A stretch of 64,000 bases of DNA, taken from Candidatus Saccharibacteria bacterium UBA6224. GTDB taxonomy: Bacteria; Patescibacteriota; Saccharimonadia; Saccharimonadales; UBA4665. The first letter of the stretch is position 1. Each line of letters begins with the position of its first letter. Shown piece by piece: positions 33,609-40,460 of this stretch. The notes below the pieces were generated by a model. The model was not told where the DNA came from. It saw nothing but the letters and a program-made list of their open reading frames with translations, and ran no database searches. The stretch covers positions 118,306 through 182,305 of the forward strand of contig DJWS01000008.1 of assembly GCA_002441585.1 (NCBI GenBank), given 5' to 3'. The position numbers were made by a program, and so were the translations under genes.

Positions 33609-34687
33609 ATCTTTACTCCGCTTGCTGTTGTTGTGCAGGTTGGAGCGGGTTGAGGGGCAGGGGCTGGTGCTGGCGCGGGGGAGGATGTAGCCGTGGTCGG
33701 TGTTTGGGTAGGCGTCTGGCTGTTTTGCTTTTCCGCGGCTGCTACTTTGGCCAGGGCGGCAGTGACCGCGCTTGATGGGGGTGCATTATTCTTGAGCGCT
33801 GGCAAAGTGTTGACCAGACTATCGAGGTCGGTCTGTCTCCCATTGGTCAGCGTCGCGCTGCTCGTATCGGACGGGCTATCGAGTAGAGTGCTCGGTGGCA
33901 GATTGCGTAACAAGTCGCTAATCATAACAGTCAGGCCGCCCAGCGATAAACCGACCGCCCCGGATATGTACATGTTATAAGGCCAGCTGCGAATCTGTCC
34001 GGTCTGGCGTCGCGATCCTTGGCTGAAGGCCTCAGTCATAATTTGAGAACGGTTAACATCCTTGGTCTTTAGCGTACCAAGGACAGCATTCATGAATGGG
34101 GGCGGTCCACAGAGGAAAAACGTCTTGTCCGTATAATTTCCGCCATCGGTTGCAACATCTAACACTTGCGGGGACACCCGGCCGGACATGACATGCTTCG
34201 CGGCTAGCTTGTCAGTTGGTCCGTCGCCAATCAGGAATATTATTCGTAAATTGGGATTCTGGTGCTCCAGTTGCATGAGCTCCGAGCCAAATGGGACATC
34301 ATCTTGCGTTGCGCAGCTATAAATCAAAACGATTTTATTCTCGGCTCGGATAGTTGAGGCATAACGTACCATGCTCATAAAAGGGGTAATACCGATGCCG
34401 CCAGCAACAAGTACGATATCCTTGTCGCGCTCGGCATCAAAGACAAATCCACCGAATGGCCCGCGGACTTTGACGATATCATTCGACTTTAATCCTGTTA
34501 AGGCCTTGGTAAAGCGCCCTCGTGTGCGCATGCTGAATTGAAGCGTTTCTTGCTGGGTTGGAGAACTGACAATCGAAAAACACCGGGCGGGAGTTGGCCG
34601 GTGCGAACGGGTAAAGCTGATGGCGGCATATTGTCCGGGCTGAAAGCTGAACGGTAGGCCGTAGCGGCTCTTTAGAGTCAATAACAA
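33602..34687 (-). CDS. FNR-like flavin reductase with C-terminal membrane anchor, 5' end uncertain
   Basis: 361 aa from a TTG at 34687. The ferredoxin-reductase fold is present: FQPGQYAAISF and RCFSIVSSP bind FAD, VLVAGGIGITPFMSM binds the NAD(P) pyrophosphate, and FFLCGPPPFMNAVL is the late NAD(P) motif. A membrane helix (about 235-256) follows, then a Ser/Ala/Pro-rich tail ending in Cys. The homologous first strand (VVESAEQITAST) lies in frame upstream of the TTG, where no start codon exists before a stop, so the true 5' end may be frameshifted. It would feed electrons from NAD(P)H to the ferric-reductase-like protein. Confidence 0.78.
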   Translation of the reverse strand: MLLTLKSRYGLPFSFQPGQYAAISFTRSHRPTPARCFSIVSSPTQQETLQFSMRTRGRFTKALTGLKSNDIVKVRGPFGGFVFDAERDKDIVLVAGGIGITPFMSMVRYASTIRAENKIVLIYSCATQDDVPFGSELMQLEHQNPNLRIIFLIGDGPTDKLAAKHVMSGRVSPQVLDVATDGGNYTDKTFFLCGPPPFMNAVLGTLKTKDVNRSQIMTEAFSQGSRRQTGQIRSWPYNMYISGAVGLSLGGLTVMISDLLRNLPPSTLLDSPSDTSSATLTNGRQTDLDSLVNTLPALKNNAPPSSAVTAALAKVAAAEKQNSQTPTQTPTTATSSPAPAPAPAPQPAPTCTTTASGVKIC

Positions 34688-34792
34688 AGTAGAAGCAGTA
34701 ATCTGCTCGGCAGACTCGACGACATATCATGCGTGTACACGGCATAACCATTGTAGCACTGGCCATTAAAACCAGAGCAAAATTTCTAGTAA

Positions 34793-35413
34793 CTACGCAT
34801 GTATACCGAGGAGTTGCAATTGTTTTAGCAATTCATCACGACTTATAAATAATATTGGGGTGAAGCCACATTCTTTGGCGGTACTCAGGCTCTTTTCGCT
34901 GTCGTCGATGAATATGAGTTCATCGAGCTGCACGCCGAGCTCTCTGGCCAGCTTGGCAAAAGCCTCAGGGTTGGGTTTCATCAACTTTATTTCGGCCGAC
35001 GCGTTGAACGCGTCAAAATGACTATCCAGGTTTTGCTCTCGCATATATCTCGCCCCTTCGAGGGTCGTATTGCTAAGCAATCCAACCTTGAAACCCGATT
35101 GTCGCAGTTTATCGACGAGCGCTAGCATATCGTAGTCAATGACAAGCAGATTGCGACTAGATTCATCGCTTAGGACCATCAATTCGTCTAGCTTTTCCGG
35201 TTGGCCAAGCTTATCTAGGAATTCGGTCCAGAATTCCCGCCAGGTAGCCACCTCGCCCAAGTTGATTTTGTGGTTCATGCCAAAATAGGTCTCCGCGAAT
35301 GTATCTTCGCTGACGCCAAGAAGCAGACGGGCCATGTCGCTGAAATTATTCCCCGTGGTGCCGACCCCGCCAATTACGCCACCGTAATCAAAGCCGATTG
35401 CTTTGTATTTCAT
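34793..35413 (-). CDS. HAD-superfamily hydrolase
   Basis: 206 aa. Motif I is GFDYGGVIGG (nucleophile Asp 9; the second Asp is Gly, as in several HAD-IA members), motif II is VGLLSNTT (about 110), the Lys is in LMKPNPEAF (about 150), and motif IV is LIFIDDSEKSLSTAKECGF (about 170). A helical cap (about 15-90) makes it HAD subfamily IA. Probably a phosphatase for a sugar phosphate or similar. TATTAT six bases before the ATG suggests a leaderless transcript. Confidence 0.88.
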   Translation of the reverse strand: MKYKAIGFDYGGVIGGVGTTGNNFSDMARLLLGVSEDTFAETYFGMNHKINLGEVATWREFWTEFLDKLGQPEKLDELMVLSDESSRNLLVIDYDMLALVDKLRQSGFKVGLLSNTTLEGARYMREQNLDSHFDAFNASAEIKLMKPNPEAFAKLARELGVQLDELIFIDDSEKSLSTAKECGFTPILFISRDELLKQLQLLGIHA

Positions 35414-35476
35414 ATTTGTATAATAACAAATACGGTCCCACGAAACCCCGCTCTCGGGATTCTAATGCATTTCTCC

Positions 35477-35590
35477 TGGCTGGGATGAGGGATTCGACCT
35501 TGCTCTTCGAGCAACCCGGCTCCCATGGTCGCCGGGCTTCGGGCGGCTGAGCGCCACTGGCGCTCGCGTTCGAATCTCCCTGCCGACTCA
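35477..35590 (-). repeat. tRNA-linked hairpin element A
   Basis: 114 bp. Its lower-numbered end (35477-35497) is the 3' end of tRNA-Gln with one G missing. Three hairpins follow: TTGCTC-TTC-GAGCAA (35500-35514), CCCGGC-(10 nt)-GCCGGG (35515-35536, loop identical to that in element B), and GAGCGCC-ACT-GGCGCTC (35549-35565). The other end is an inverted T-loop-like TTCGAATC (35569-35576). Stem bases differ from element B but always in pairs. No gene inside. Confidence 0.78.
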
Positions 35591-35593
35591 GAG

Positions 35594-35632
35594 ATATAAA
35601 ATAGCCCAGACTAAAGTCTGAGCAATTTTATA
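35594..35632. terminator. long A/T-flanked hairpin between elements A and C
   Basis: CAGAC / GTCTG around TAAA, extended by GC and ATAAAAT / ATTTTAT arms. Looks like a bidirectional terminator. Confidence 0.65.
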
Positions 35633-35654
35633 TGGCTGGGGATGAGGGATTCGA
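35633..35654. repeat. left attachment-site repeat of the island
   Basis: 22 bp identical to 50062-50083, which is the 3' end (CCA to T loop) of tRNA-Gln on the minus strand. The identity stops at the T loop on the inner side. Confidence 0.9.
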
Positions 35655-35755
35655 CCTGACCGGCAAATCAAAATTAGATTTGCCAAGGTCACCCTTCGGG
35701 CTTACGGGCGGTACGAGCCCACCGGACTCGGCCGTTCGAATCCCTCCTCGCCCGG
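35655..35755 (-). repeat. hairpin element C at the left end of the island
   Basis: Starts right after the 22-bp repeat. Stem TGACC/GGTCA enclosing GGCAAATC/GATTTGCC (35657-35691), a CCC-TTC-GGG mini-hairpin, a CTTACGGGCGG linker much like the linker of element A, a CGAGCCC-ACC-GGACTCG hairpin (35714-35730), and an inverted T-loop sequence (TTCGAATCCC). Same order of parts as elements A and B, though the middle hairpin is shortened. Confidence 0.7.
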
Positions 35756-35880
35756 CAAAAGCAAAACGCCCACATGCCACTGGCATATGAGCGTCTCACT
35801 TTGGCTGAGCATGTGGGTCTGGTACATCCGAACTACATCCGATTAGCCAAAACATAACGCATCTACGATAATATATCTAT

Positions 35881-36429
35881 ATGGGTAGAGTAGACTGGGA
35901 CGAGGCCGAGTTGCGGTATGTAAGTGATAGCCGTATGAGCTATTCAATGCTAGCCTCTTACTACAAAGTAAGTAAGCCGACTATCCAAGCTCACGGAACC
36001 AAGCATAAATGGAAAGATAAGCGAGAAGAATTTAAGCAGAAGCGCATGAATAATCTTCTTAGCAAATTCGATTCTGATCTTGATAGTATTAATGAAGATC
36101 ATTTATTGAAATATCGGGCACTGCGCTCGGTGTTATATGCACTCTTTATCGACGTAGTCCGCATAGACGACAAAGACATACATAAGAAAACTGCCGATAT
36201 GGCGAGACTTAGTAAGGCACTTAATGCTGTAATAATGCAGGAACGAATAATACTGGGCTTACCCGTATATCGAAAGCGCGCGGAAACTAACCCACATTTC
36301 ATTAACCCCTATGCAGTACATGACGCTGAGCCCATAACGGATGAAGAAGTCCGGTTAGCTAAAGAGAGATTCAGGGTGCGTCAAAAGCGTATTGAACAGA
36401 TTAAAATAGGCCGAAAAAAGAATATTTGA
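35881..36429 (+). CDS. terminase-small-subunit-like / HTH DNA-binding protein
   Basis: 182 aa. The first 50 residues (VDWDEAELRYVSDSRMSYSMLASYYKVSKPTIQAHGTKHKW) form a helix-turn-helix of the kind seen at the start of phage terminase small subunits, ending in the W-x-x-x-R-x-x-F pattern. A helical region (about 60-135) with RLSKALNAVIMQERIILGLP resembles the oligomerisation part of that family. The tail is basic. It could instead be another HTH regulator. First gene at the left end of the island; GATAAT and ATATCT boxes precede the ATG closely, so probably leaderless. Confidence 0.6.
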   Translation: MGRVDWDEAELRYVSDSRMSYSMLASYYKVSKPTIQAHGTKHKWKDKREEFKQKRMNNLLSKFDSDLDSINEDHLLKYRALRSVLYALFIDVVRIDDKDIHKKTADMARLSKALNAVIMQERIILGLPVYRKRAETNPHFINPYAVHDAEPITDEEVRLAKERFRVRQKRIEQIKIGRKKNI

Positions 36430-36467
36430 GATACATTAGCATTAGCTAAATATTGTATAATAAGAGT

Positions 36468-36698
36468 ATGGTATTTGAATTATTTCAATACTTCGAGGCA
36501 GGAAAGCACGCCGTGGAGGCTGCGGTAACACAGGCCCTCCCGGGCGTCTTTAGAGTTGCATACGGGATGATCACAAGCGGCAATCTAAATCAGGCTTTTG
36601 CTGGACTCCTCGTCTTCACGGGCATGGCCGTATTACTGTGGCGTGGCTTATGGAAGATTGTCGCTAAAGTGCTATGGCGACACCTCAGCGTGGTCTAG
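36468..36698 (+). CDS. small membrane protein of the island
   Basis: 76 aa. The ATG at 36468 is six bases after a perfect TATAAT, so the mRNA is almost certainly leaderless; an upstream ATG at 36453 would sit in the promoter. An amphipathic N-terminal part precedes one membrane helix (about 45-65, AFAGLLVFTGMAVLLWRGLW) and a basic end. Holin-like or toxin-like roles are possible but unproven. Confidence 0.6.
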   Translation: MVFELFQYFEAGKHAVEAAVTQALPGVFRVAYGMITSGNLNQAFAGLLVFTGMAVLLWRGLWKIVAKVLWRHLSVV

Positions 36699-36797
36699 TA
36701 TCTTAACATCATTGATTCAGTATCTTACTGGCTAGCAGTTGTTTTCATATTGGCACAACCGGGTGTACTTAAAACAGCTATGAAAGGAGTTTTGCGT

Positions 36798-36896
36798 ATG
36801 GTAGAAAACTTTGTTACTTTCGCAAGTTCGATCCAATTTTTCGTTGGCACTTTGAGCGCTCCACAACTGCTAGTATCCGGTAAGCCACTGAATTAA
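36798..36896 (+). CDS. very small hydrophobic peptide
   Basis: 32 aa from the ATG at 36798, with AAAGGAG eight bases upstream; an in-frame ATG at 36780 would give 38 aa. The peptide (MVENFVTFASSIQFFVGTL then SAPQLLVSG) is hydrophobic in its first 20 residues. Its last bases overlap the end of the convergent zinc-ribbon gene. The case rests on the ribosome binding site alone. Confidence 0.4.
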   Translation: MVENFVTFASSIQFFVGTLSAPQLLVSGKPLN

Positions 36897-38086
36897 AGTA
36901 TTATGTCTTTGCCGTCGGGCGTTTTGAGCGTTCTGCTGTCGCCTATATCCGTAGCGTTACTGCCAGTTTGCTTAGGTTTCAAATTCTTGCTCTTCATAGC
37001 CAACTTTTTCAGATCGTCTTCGCGCTCATATGCACGTAGTCGCCCGTTTAGGTAACCGAGCCGATAATGAATGCCATCACTCATTAGCCGCCAGTTGGTA
37101 TCGGCCAATGCTTTTTCGATAGTTTTCTTGAGTGTTTTTTCGCTATCGTAATCACTACGGTCACTCTTACCATCCAGACAGTTGAAGCCAACTGTAACAT
37201 CTTTGTCCATCTCCGGCTTATCGAAGCTTAACTCGATATAGCCAGCCTTCTCAAGTGTGGGAGTGAGGATGGTCGATAGTTCGGCAATCTTGGGTTTCCT
37301 CATTTCTTTGATGGCATCATAAATGTGCTTGTTATCCTCCCGTTCTTTGAACTGCTTACCGAGTTCAGCCATGCGTTCAAAGCCATCCTTAATGGCGTAG
37401 AGTTTGTCGCGGAACTCTTTGTCCACTAGGCAGTAGTGAATGCGTTCTTTATCAAAGTCGGGATCTGGTTTCTCTTTCTTTGCGTGAAGATCCATCTTGT
37501 CTTTGTAACTATGCCCGCATGATGGGCAAGTATAAGTAATAGTGATCGCCGTTTTAGTCTTGGAGGTCTTGTGTATTACTTCCGTCCGGCATTTTGGGCA
37601 GCGTTCTGGCTCGACCTTCCAGGCCGTACCGTCTTCCCAAAAGGCACTGTTTTTATCGCAGTGCGGGCAGTGCAGCATAAATAGTACTTCCTCAGGCTCA
37701 TCGTAGTTTGCGTTTTCTTTTCGGCGCATCAGACTCTTATCGATAATCCGCAAACCTTGTTTGCCACAGTGATGACAATATGGTTCTTCGGTAAGTCGAG
37801 CGGCAGCGATTTGAGAATCCTTGGCCTCGTCTTTAGTCATCCAGTCTGCGATGTATGCTTCACGATTTTCGTAACGACGAAGCAGCTCAAGGCCGAGAAC
37901 TTGCATGTAGAACGCGTTCAATATGGCAGCATTGCCGGGCCTGTCGATTGCGTCGCCCTTATCGAGTCGTTTTTCTACATCATCATAAAACTTGTAGTAA
38001 TGAACCATGCCGCGTCGAGCTTCTTCTACGGTGTGGCGGTCATAGGTATCTTCGTAAAACTGGCGTTCTTTGAGATGCGTGTACAC
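36893..38086 (-). CDS. zinc-ribbon protein of unknown function
   Basis: 397 aa. Four C-x-x-C units at about 103-200 (CHHCGKQG, CPHCDKNS, CPKCRTEV, CPSCGHSY) make two zinc ribbons. They are flanked by an N-terminal helical region (YYKFYDDVEKRLDKGDAIDRPGNAA) and a C-terminal charged helical region with HYRLGYLNGRLRAYER near the end. No nuclease motif seen. It starts nine bases after the SIR2-like gene, and together with the LexA-like gene they form a three-gene unit. It may bind nucleic acid or be the SIR2 partner; this is inference from context. Confidence 0.65.
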   Translation of the reverse strand: MYTHLKERQFYEDTYDRHTVEEARRGMVHYYKFYDDVEKRLDKGDAIDRPGNAAILNAFYMQVLGLELLRRYENREAYIADWMTKDEAKDSQIAAARLTEEPYCHHCGKQGLRIIDKSLMRRKENANYDEPEEVLFMLHCPHCDKNSAFWEDGTAWKVEPERCPKCRTEVIHKTSKTKTAITITYTCPSCGHSYKDKMDLHAKKEKPDPDFDKERIHYCLVDKEFRDKLYAIKDGFERMAELGKQFKEREDNKHIYDAIKEMRKPKIAELSTILTPTLEKAGYIELSFDKPEMDKDVTVGFNCLDGKSDRSDYDSEKTLKKTIEKALADTNWRLMSDGIHYRLGYLNGRLRAYEREDDLKKLAMKSKNLKPKQTGSNATDIGDSRTLKTPDGKDIIL

Positions 38087-38095
38087 GTGTTTATT

Positions 38096-39115
38096 TTACT
38101 CTGCATCGGTCAATGGCTTGTACCATGCAGCCAATTCATCGAATGAAGCAAAGTTTTGAGGAACAGGATTGTCAGATATAAACCTAGCTTCCCAGTACTG
38201 GTTCCAATAAGCTTCTATTGATCGCCGGGGATGCTTAGCGATGAATGAGTCGTAGAAGCTTTCGAGAATATCGTAATGATGAGTGTGAATAAACGGATCC
38301 CAAGTCTCCCGAAGAGCATTCTTGTCCGCCCCAGGACGGTTAATTACTTCGGTCTGTTCCATGGCTCGATCCTCTATGTCGCCCCAGCCGTCTTTTAGTA
38401 GTTCAATAGCTTCCTTGTCGGTGGTAGGTGCACTATAGCCAAAAGCAGTGAACATCAAACACCCCTTCAAGTAATGATGCGCCGCTTCCCATTCTCGCTT
38501 GATAAAACTATCCGACTGATAATCTTTGTTCTCTACGGGATATAAAAGTTTGGATGGAGAAAATGGTTGATTGCACCTGCTACAGGGTCGACCAACGAGA
38601 CCGCTCGTGGCATCTTTTTCACAAAAGCCGACCATGACATTCCCGTGCAGAAAGAATAATTGGGGGAAGCTAGTTGTAAGCCCCAGCTTGGCTAAACGTA
38701 TCCTAGACTGAAGCAGGAATGGATCCCAGTTGAAAGTGAGTATGACGTCTTTTGAGCGCAAGGACATGTTTACAATGTCGTAAAGATTAGGAGTGTCGGG
38801 CAGTTCAAGATCGGAAAAGTAGCCGCGCACCAGGATGTCAATCTTGTTTAGCGCTTCTGATGAGCCTTCACTGTGCAAGCGTGAATATGCAGCTTCAAAA
38901 TCTTCTTTTGCTAAATCCTTCAAGATTTTTGGAAATAAATCTACTAAATTTAGATCCTCGGCAACATCTCGGAGGAGGGGTACTGGCCTACCATGCTTAT
39001 CGCCAGCCGGGAGTGCGGCCTTACTGGCACCGGCGCCCAGTAAGAGCACATGTGGTCTGCCAGCTGAGGTGTCATTTATCTCTTGCTCGACGGTTACCTC
39101 ATGGTCATCGAACAT
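38096..39115 (-). CDS. SIR2-like protein (putative NADase effector)
   Basis: 339 aa. The NAD-binding loop is LLGAGAS at 26-31, the SIR2 N-x-D position is NWD at 129-131 (ILTFNWDP), and the catalytic His is H157 in FFLHG. Two Cys pairs may bind zinc (C165 and CSRC 178-181). SIR2-like proteins of bacterial defence systems deplete NAD+ on phage infection, and this one lies in a defence island, but it has no recognised partner such as an Argonaute or a DSR-type domain. The nearby zinc-ribbon gene could be the sensor. Transcribed with the LexA-like repressor gene. Confidence 0.72.
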   Translation of the reverse strand: MFDDHEVTVEQEINDTSAGRPHVLLLGAGASKAALPAGDKHGRPVPLLRDVAEDLNLVDLFPKILKDLAKEDFEAAYSRLHSEGSSEALNKIDILVRGYFSDLELPDTPNLYDIVNMSLRSKDVILTFNWDPFLLQSRIRLAKLGLTTSFPQLFFLHGNVMVGFCEKDATSGLVGRPCSRCNQPFSPSKLLYPVENKDYQSDSFIKREWEAAHHYLKGCLMFTAFGYSAPTTDKEAIELLKDGWGDIEDRAMEQTEVINRPGADKNALRETWDPFIHTHHYDILESFYDSFIAKHPRRSIEAYWNQYWEARFISDNPVPQNFASFDELAAWYKPLTDAE

Positions 39116-39123
39116 AGCTTTAC

Positions 39124-39801
39124 CTAAGCAGCACTCGGGGTGCTATTTTTGATTACCTGAATTACTGTGCCGCTCACTAAACCATCCCAATTGTCTTCCG
39201 GGTTTAAGAAGATGGGGCTGAAGTCTTTTGACGACTCTGACCTGAGGATAATTACTTGCTCCTCGTGATCGAAGAAAATTTGTTTGATGTTTGCTACATC
39301 ATCCCGTACAACGACTACGCGTTCGCCATCTCTTGGGGTTATTTTAGAGCTATCGACAATAACAAAATCGCCGTCATCTATGGCCTTACCCATGACATGC
39401 GCTTGGTTCATGGATTCACCGCTAGCTCGCAGGGCAAAAAGGTCATTGTAGTTTTTTGTCCGCAGTAACGACGGAGAAACCTGAAGATAGCCCTCGATCT
39501 TTTCGTCGGCAAAGATAGTGGCTGGCCCGCAGTTTGCGCTGCCGACAATGGGCACCTTGACAAGCTCTGGGCTTGATGTGTCCGCACTAGCGGATGCTGC
39601 GGTACGAACAACTGGACGCTGGCTTGCATCAATCTTCCCGTCTGCGATCAATTGTTCAAGGTGGTATTTGACGTTGGTAGGATGAACACGATCGTTAGGG
39701 TTATCGCTGTCGGCAAGTTGCCGACCAATTTCGCGATAGCTGAGCTTCGACAGGTCCCTAATTCTTGATAAACGTACTAACTTCTCTTGTATAGGGTGCA
39801 T
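39124..39801 (-). CDS. LexA/CI-like self-cleaving repressor
   Basis: 225 aa. N-terminal winged helix about 5-60 (LSYREIGRQLADSDN...VKYHLEQLI). The S24 peptidase domain has the cleavage site Cys91-Gly92 (SANCGPA), the nucleophile Ser130 (ASGESMN) and the Lys173 general base (VANIKQIF). Cys-Gly, as in UmuD, is less usual than Ala-Gly in LexA. It is expected to be cleaved on RecA activation, releasing island genes. The start follows a TATAGG -10-like box directly. A CAATA-CAGT-TATTG palindrome lies upstream, between this gene and the divergent ubiquitin-like cassette. Confidence 0.88.
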   Translation of the reverse strand: MHPIQEKLVRLSRIRDLSKLSYREIGRQLADSDNPNDRVHPTNVKYHLEQLIADGKIDASQRPVVRTAASASADTSSPELVKVPIVGSANCGPATIFADEKIEGYLQVSPSLLRTKNYNDLFALRASGESMNQAHVMGKAIDDGDFVIVDSSKITPRDGERVVVVRDDVANIKQIFFDHEEQVIILRSESSKDFSPIFLNPEDNWDGLVSGTVIQVIKNSTPSAA

Positions 39802-39836
39802 ACTCCCTATAGTGTAACACGGCGTAAATAATACAG

Positions 39837-39850
39837 CAATACAGTTATTG
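39837..39850. promoter_or_regulatory. palindrome in the divergent promoter region, candidate repressor operator
   Basis: CAATA and TATTG around CAGT, 36-49 bases upstream of the LexA-like start and about 104 bases before the DUF2188 gene. Confidence 0.45.
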
Positions 39851-39953
39851 ACGGCCTATACAACAAACTGCTAATCTCTACATATAGTGCATGCCTCTGC
39901 CCGAGAGACGCTAGAGACAAACACTGATATTAACAATAAGTGAGGGTACAAAA

Positions 39954-40199
39954 ATGGGTAAGAACTACCACATTACCAAGCGTCCAGATGGAGACTGGCA
40001 ATATAAACTCCCAAATGCATCCAGGGCTTCAGGCATCGCGAGAACACAAAGCGCGGCCGAGCAAGCCGCCAAAGAGTCGGCGCGGCGCTCAGGCGAGGGC
40101 GGTGAGATCACCATTCATCGACCAAATGGACAAATCCGTGATCGAGACACCATAGCACCAGCAAACGATCCAAACCCGCCTCGGGATACAAAGCATTAG
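39954..40199 (+). CDS. DUF2188-like small protein
   Basis: 81 aa with GAGGG upstream of the ATG. The pattern YHITKRPDGDWQYKLPNASRASGIARTQSAAEQAAKESARRSG...ITIHRPNGQIRDRDTI matches the DUF2188 family (short strand, A-S-R-A-S, a helix, then an IHxxxGxI strand). DUF2188 proteins are about 60-80 aa and of unknown function. Only nine bases separate it from the ubiquitin-like gene, so it is the first gene of that cassette. Confidence 0.8.
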   Translation: MGKNYHITKRPDGDWQYKLPNASRASGIARTQSAAEQAAKESARRSGEGGEITIHRPNGQIRDRDTIAPANDPNPPRDTKH

Positions 40200-40208
40200 G
40201 AGAAAATC

Positions 40209-40460
40209 ATGACACAGCCAAAACAATCTACAATCATCGTCAACGGTACCGAGCACGAATGGCCTGAAAAAGAGATTGTCTACCAACAGGTAGTCAATCT
40301 CGCATATGACGGGAACCCGCCAACCGGCGAGAACATTACGTTCAATGTTGCATATTTCAAGGGTCAGAGCGATCAAGAGGGCTTCCTTGGCCCAAATAGT
40401 AAACCGCTGCATGTCCGAGATGGGATGGAATTTCGTGTTAAACACTCCACTCGCTCATAA
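40209..40460 (+). CDS. ubiquitin-like protein (multiubiquitin-domain type), single unit
   Basis: 83 aa with an AGGAG ribosome binding site. The sequence runs IIVNGTEHEWPEKEIVYQQVVNLAY...ITFNVAYFKG...GFLGPNSKPLHVRDGMEFRVKHSTRS: a beta-grasp layout with the I-V-N, I-x-Y-x-x-V-x-x-L-A-Y and V-x-D-G-M-E-F-x-V signatures of the bacterial multiubiquitin domain. Only one unit is present, and it ends in KHSTRS rather than a Gly-Gly tail, so classical C-terminal activation would need a different chemistry or processing. It overlaps the E1-like gene. Confidence 0.82.
   Translation: MTQPKQSTIIVNGTEHEWPEKEIVYQQVVNLAYDGNPPTGENITFNVAYFKGQSDQEGFLGPNSKPLHVRDGMEFRVKHSTRS

Noticed and set aside
34479..34766. 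Separate gene of 95 aa at the FNR-like start
   Set aside because: It overlaps the FNR domain in another frame. Its first codons may belong to the frameshifted FNR gene, but the rest has no protein character.
35477..35755. Elements A and C as tmRNA pieces or tRNA genes
   Set aside because: The GATTCGAC start looks like tmRNA, but there is no tag frame, no D arm, the 5' T-stem strand does not pair, and the length is far too short.
35761..35880. Hairpin-rich left end of the island as a CRISPR remnant
   Set aside because: Inverted repeats (CCCACATGC/GCATGTGGG) are present but no direct repeats with spacers.
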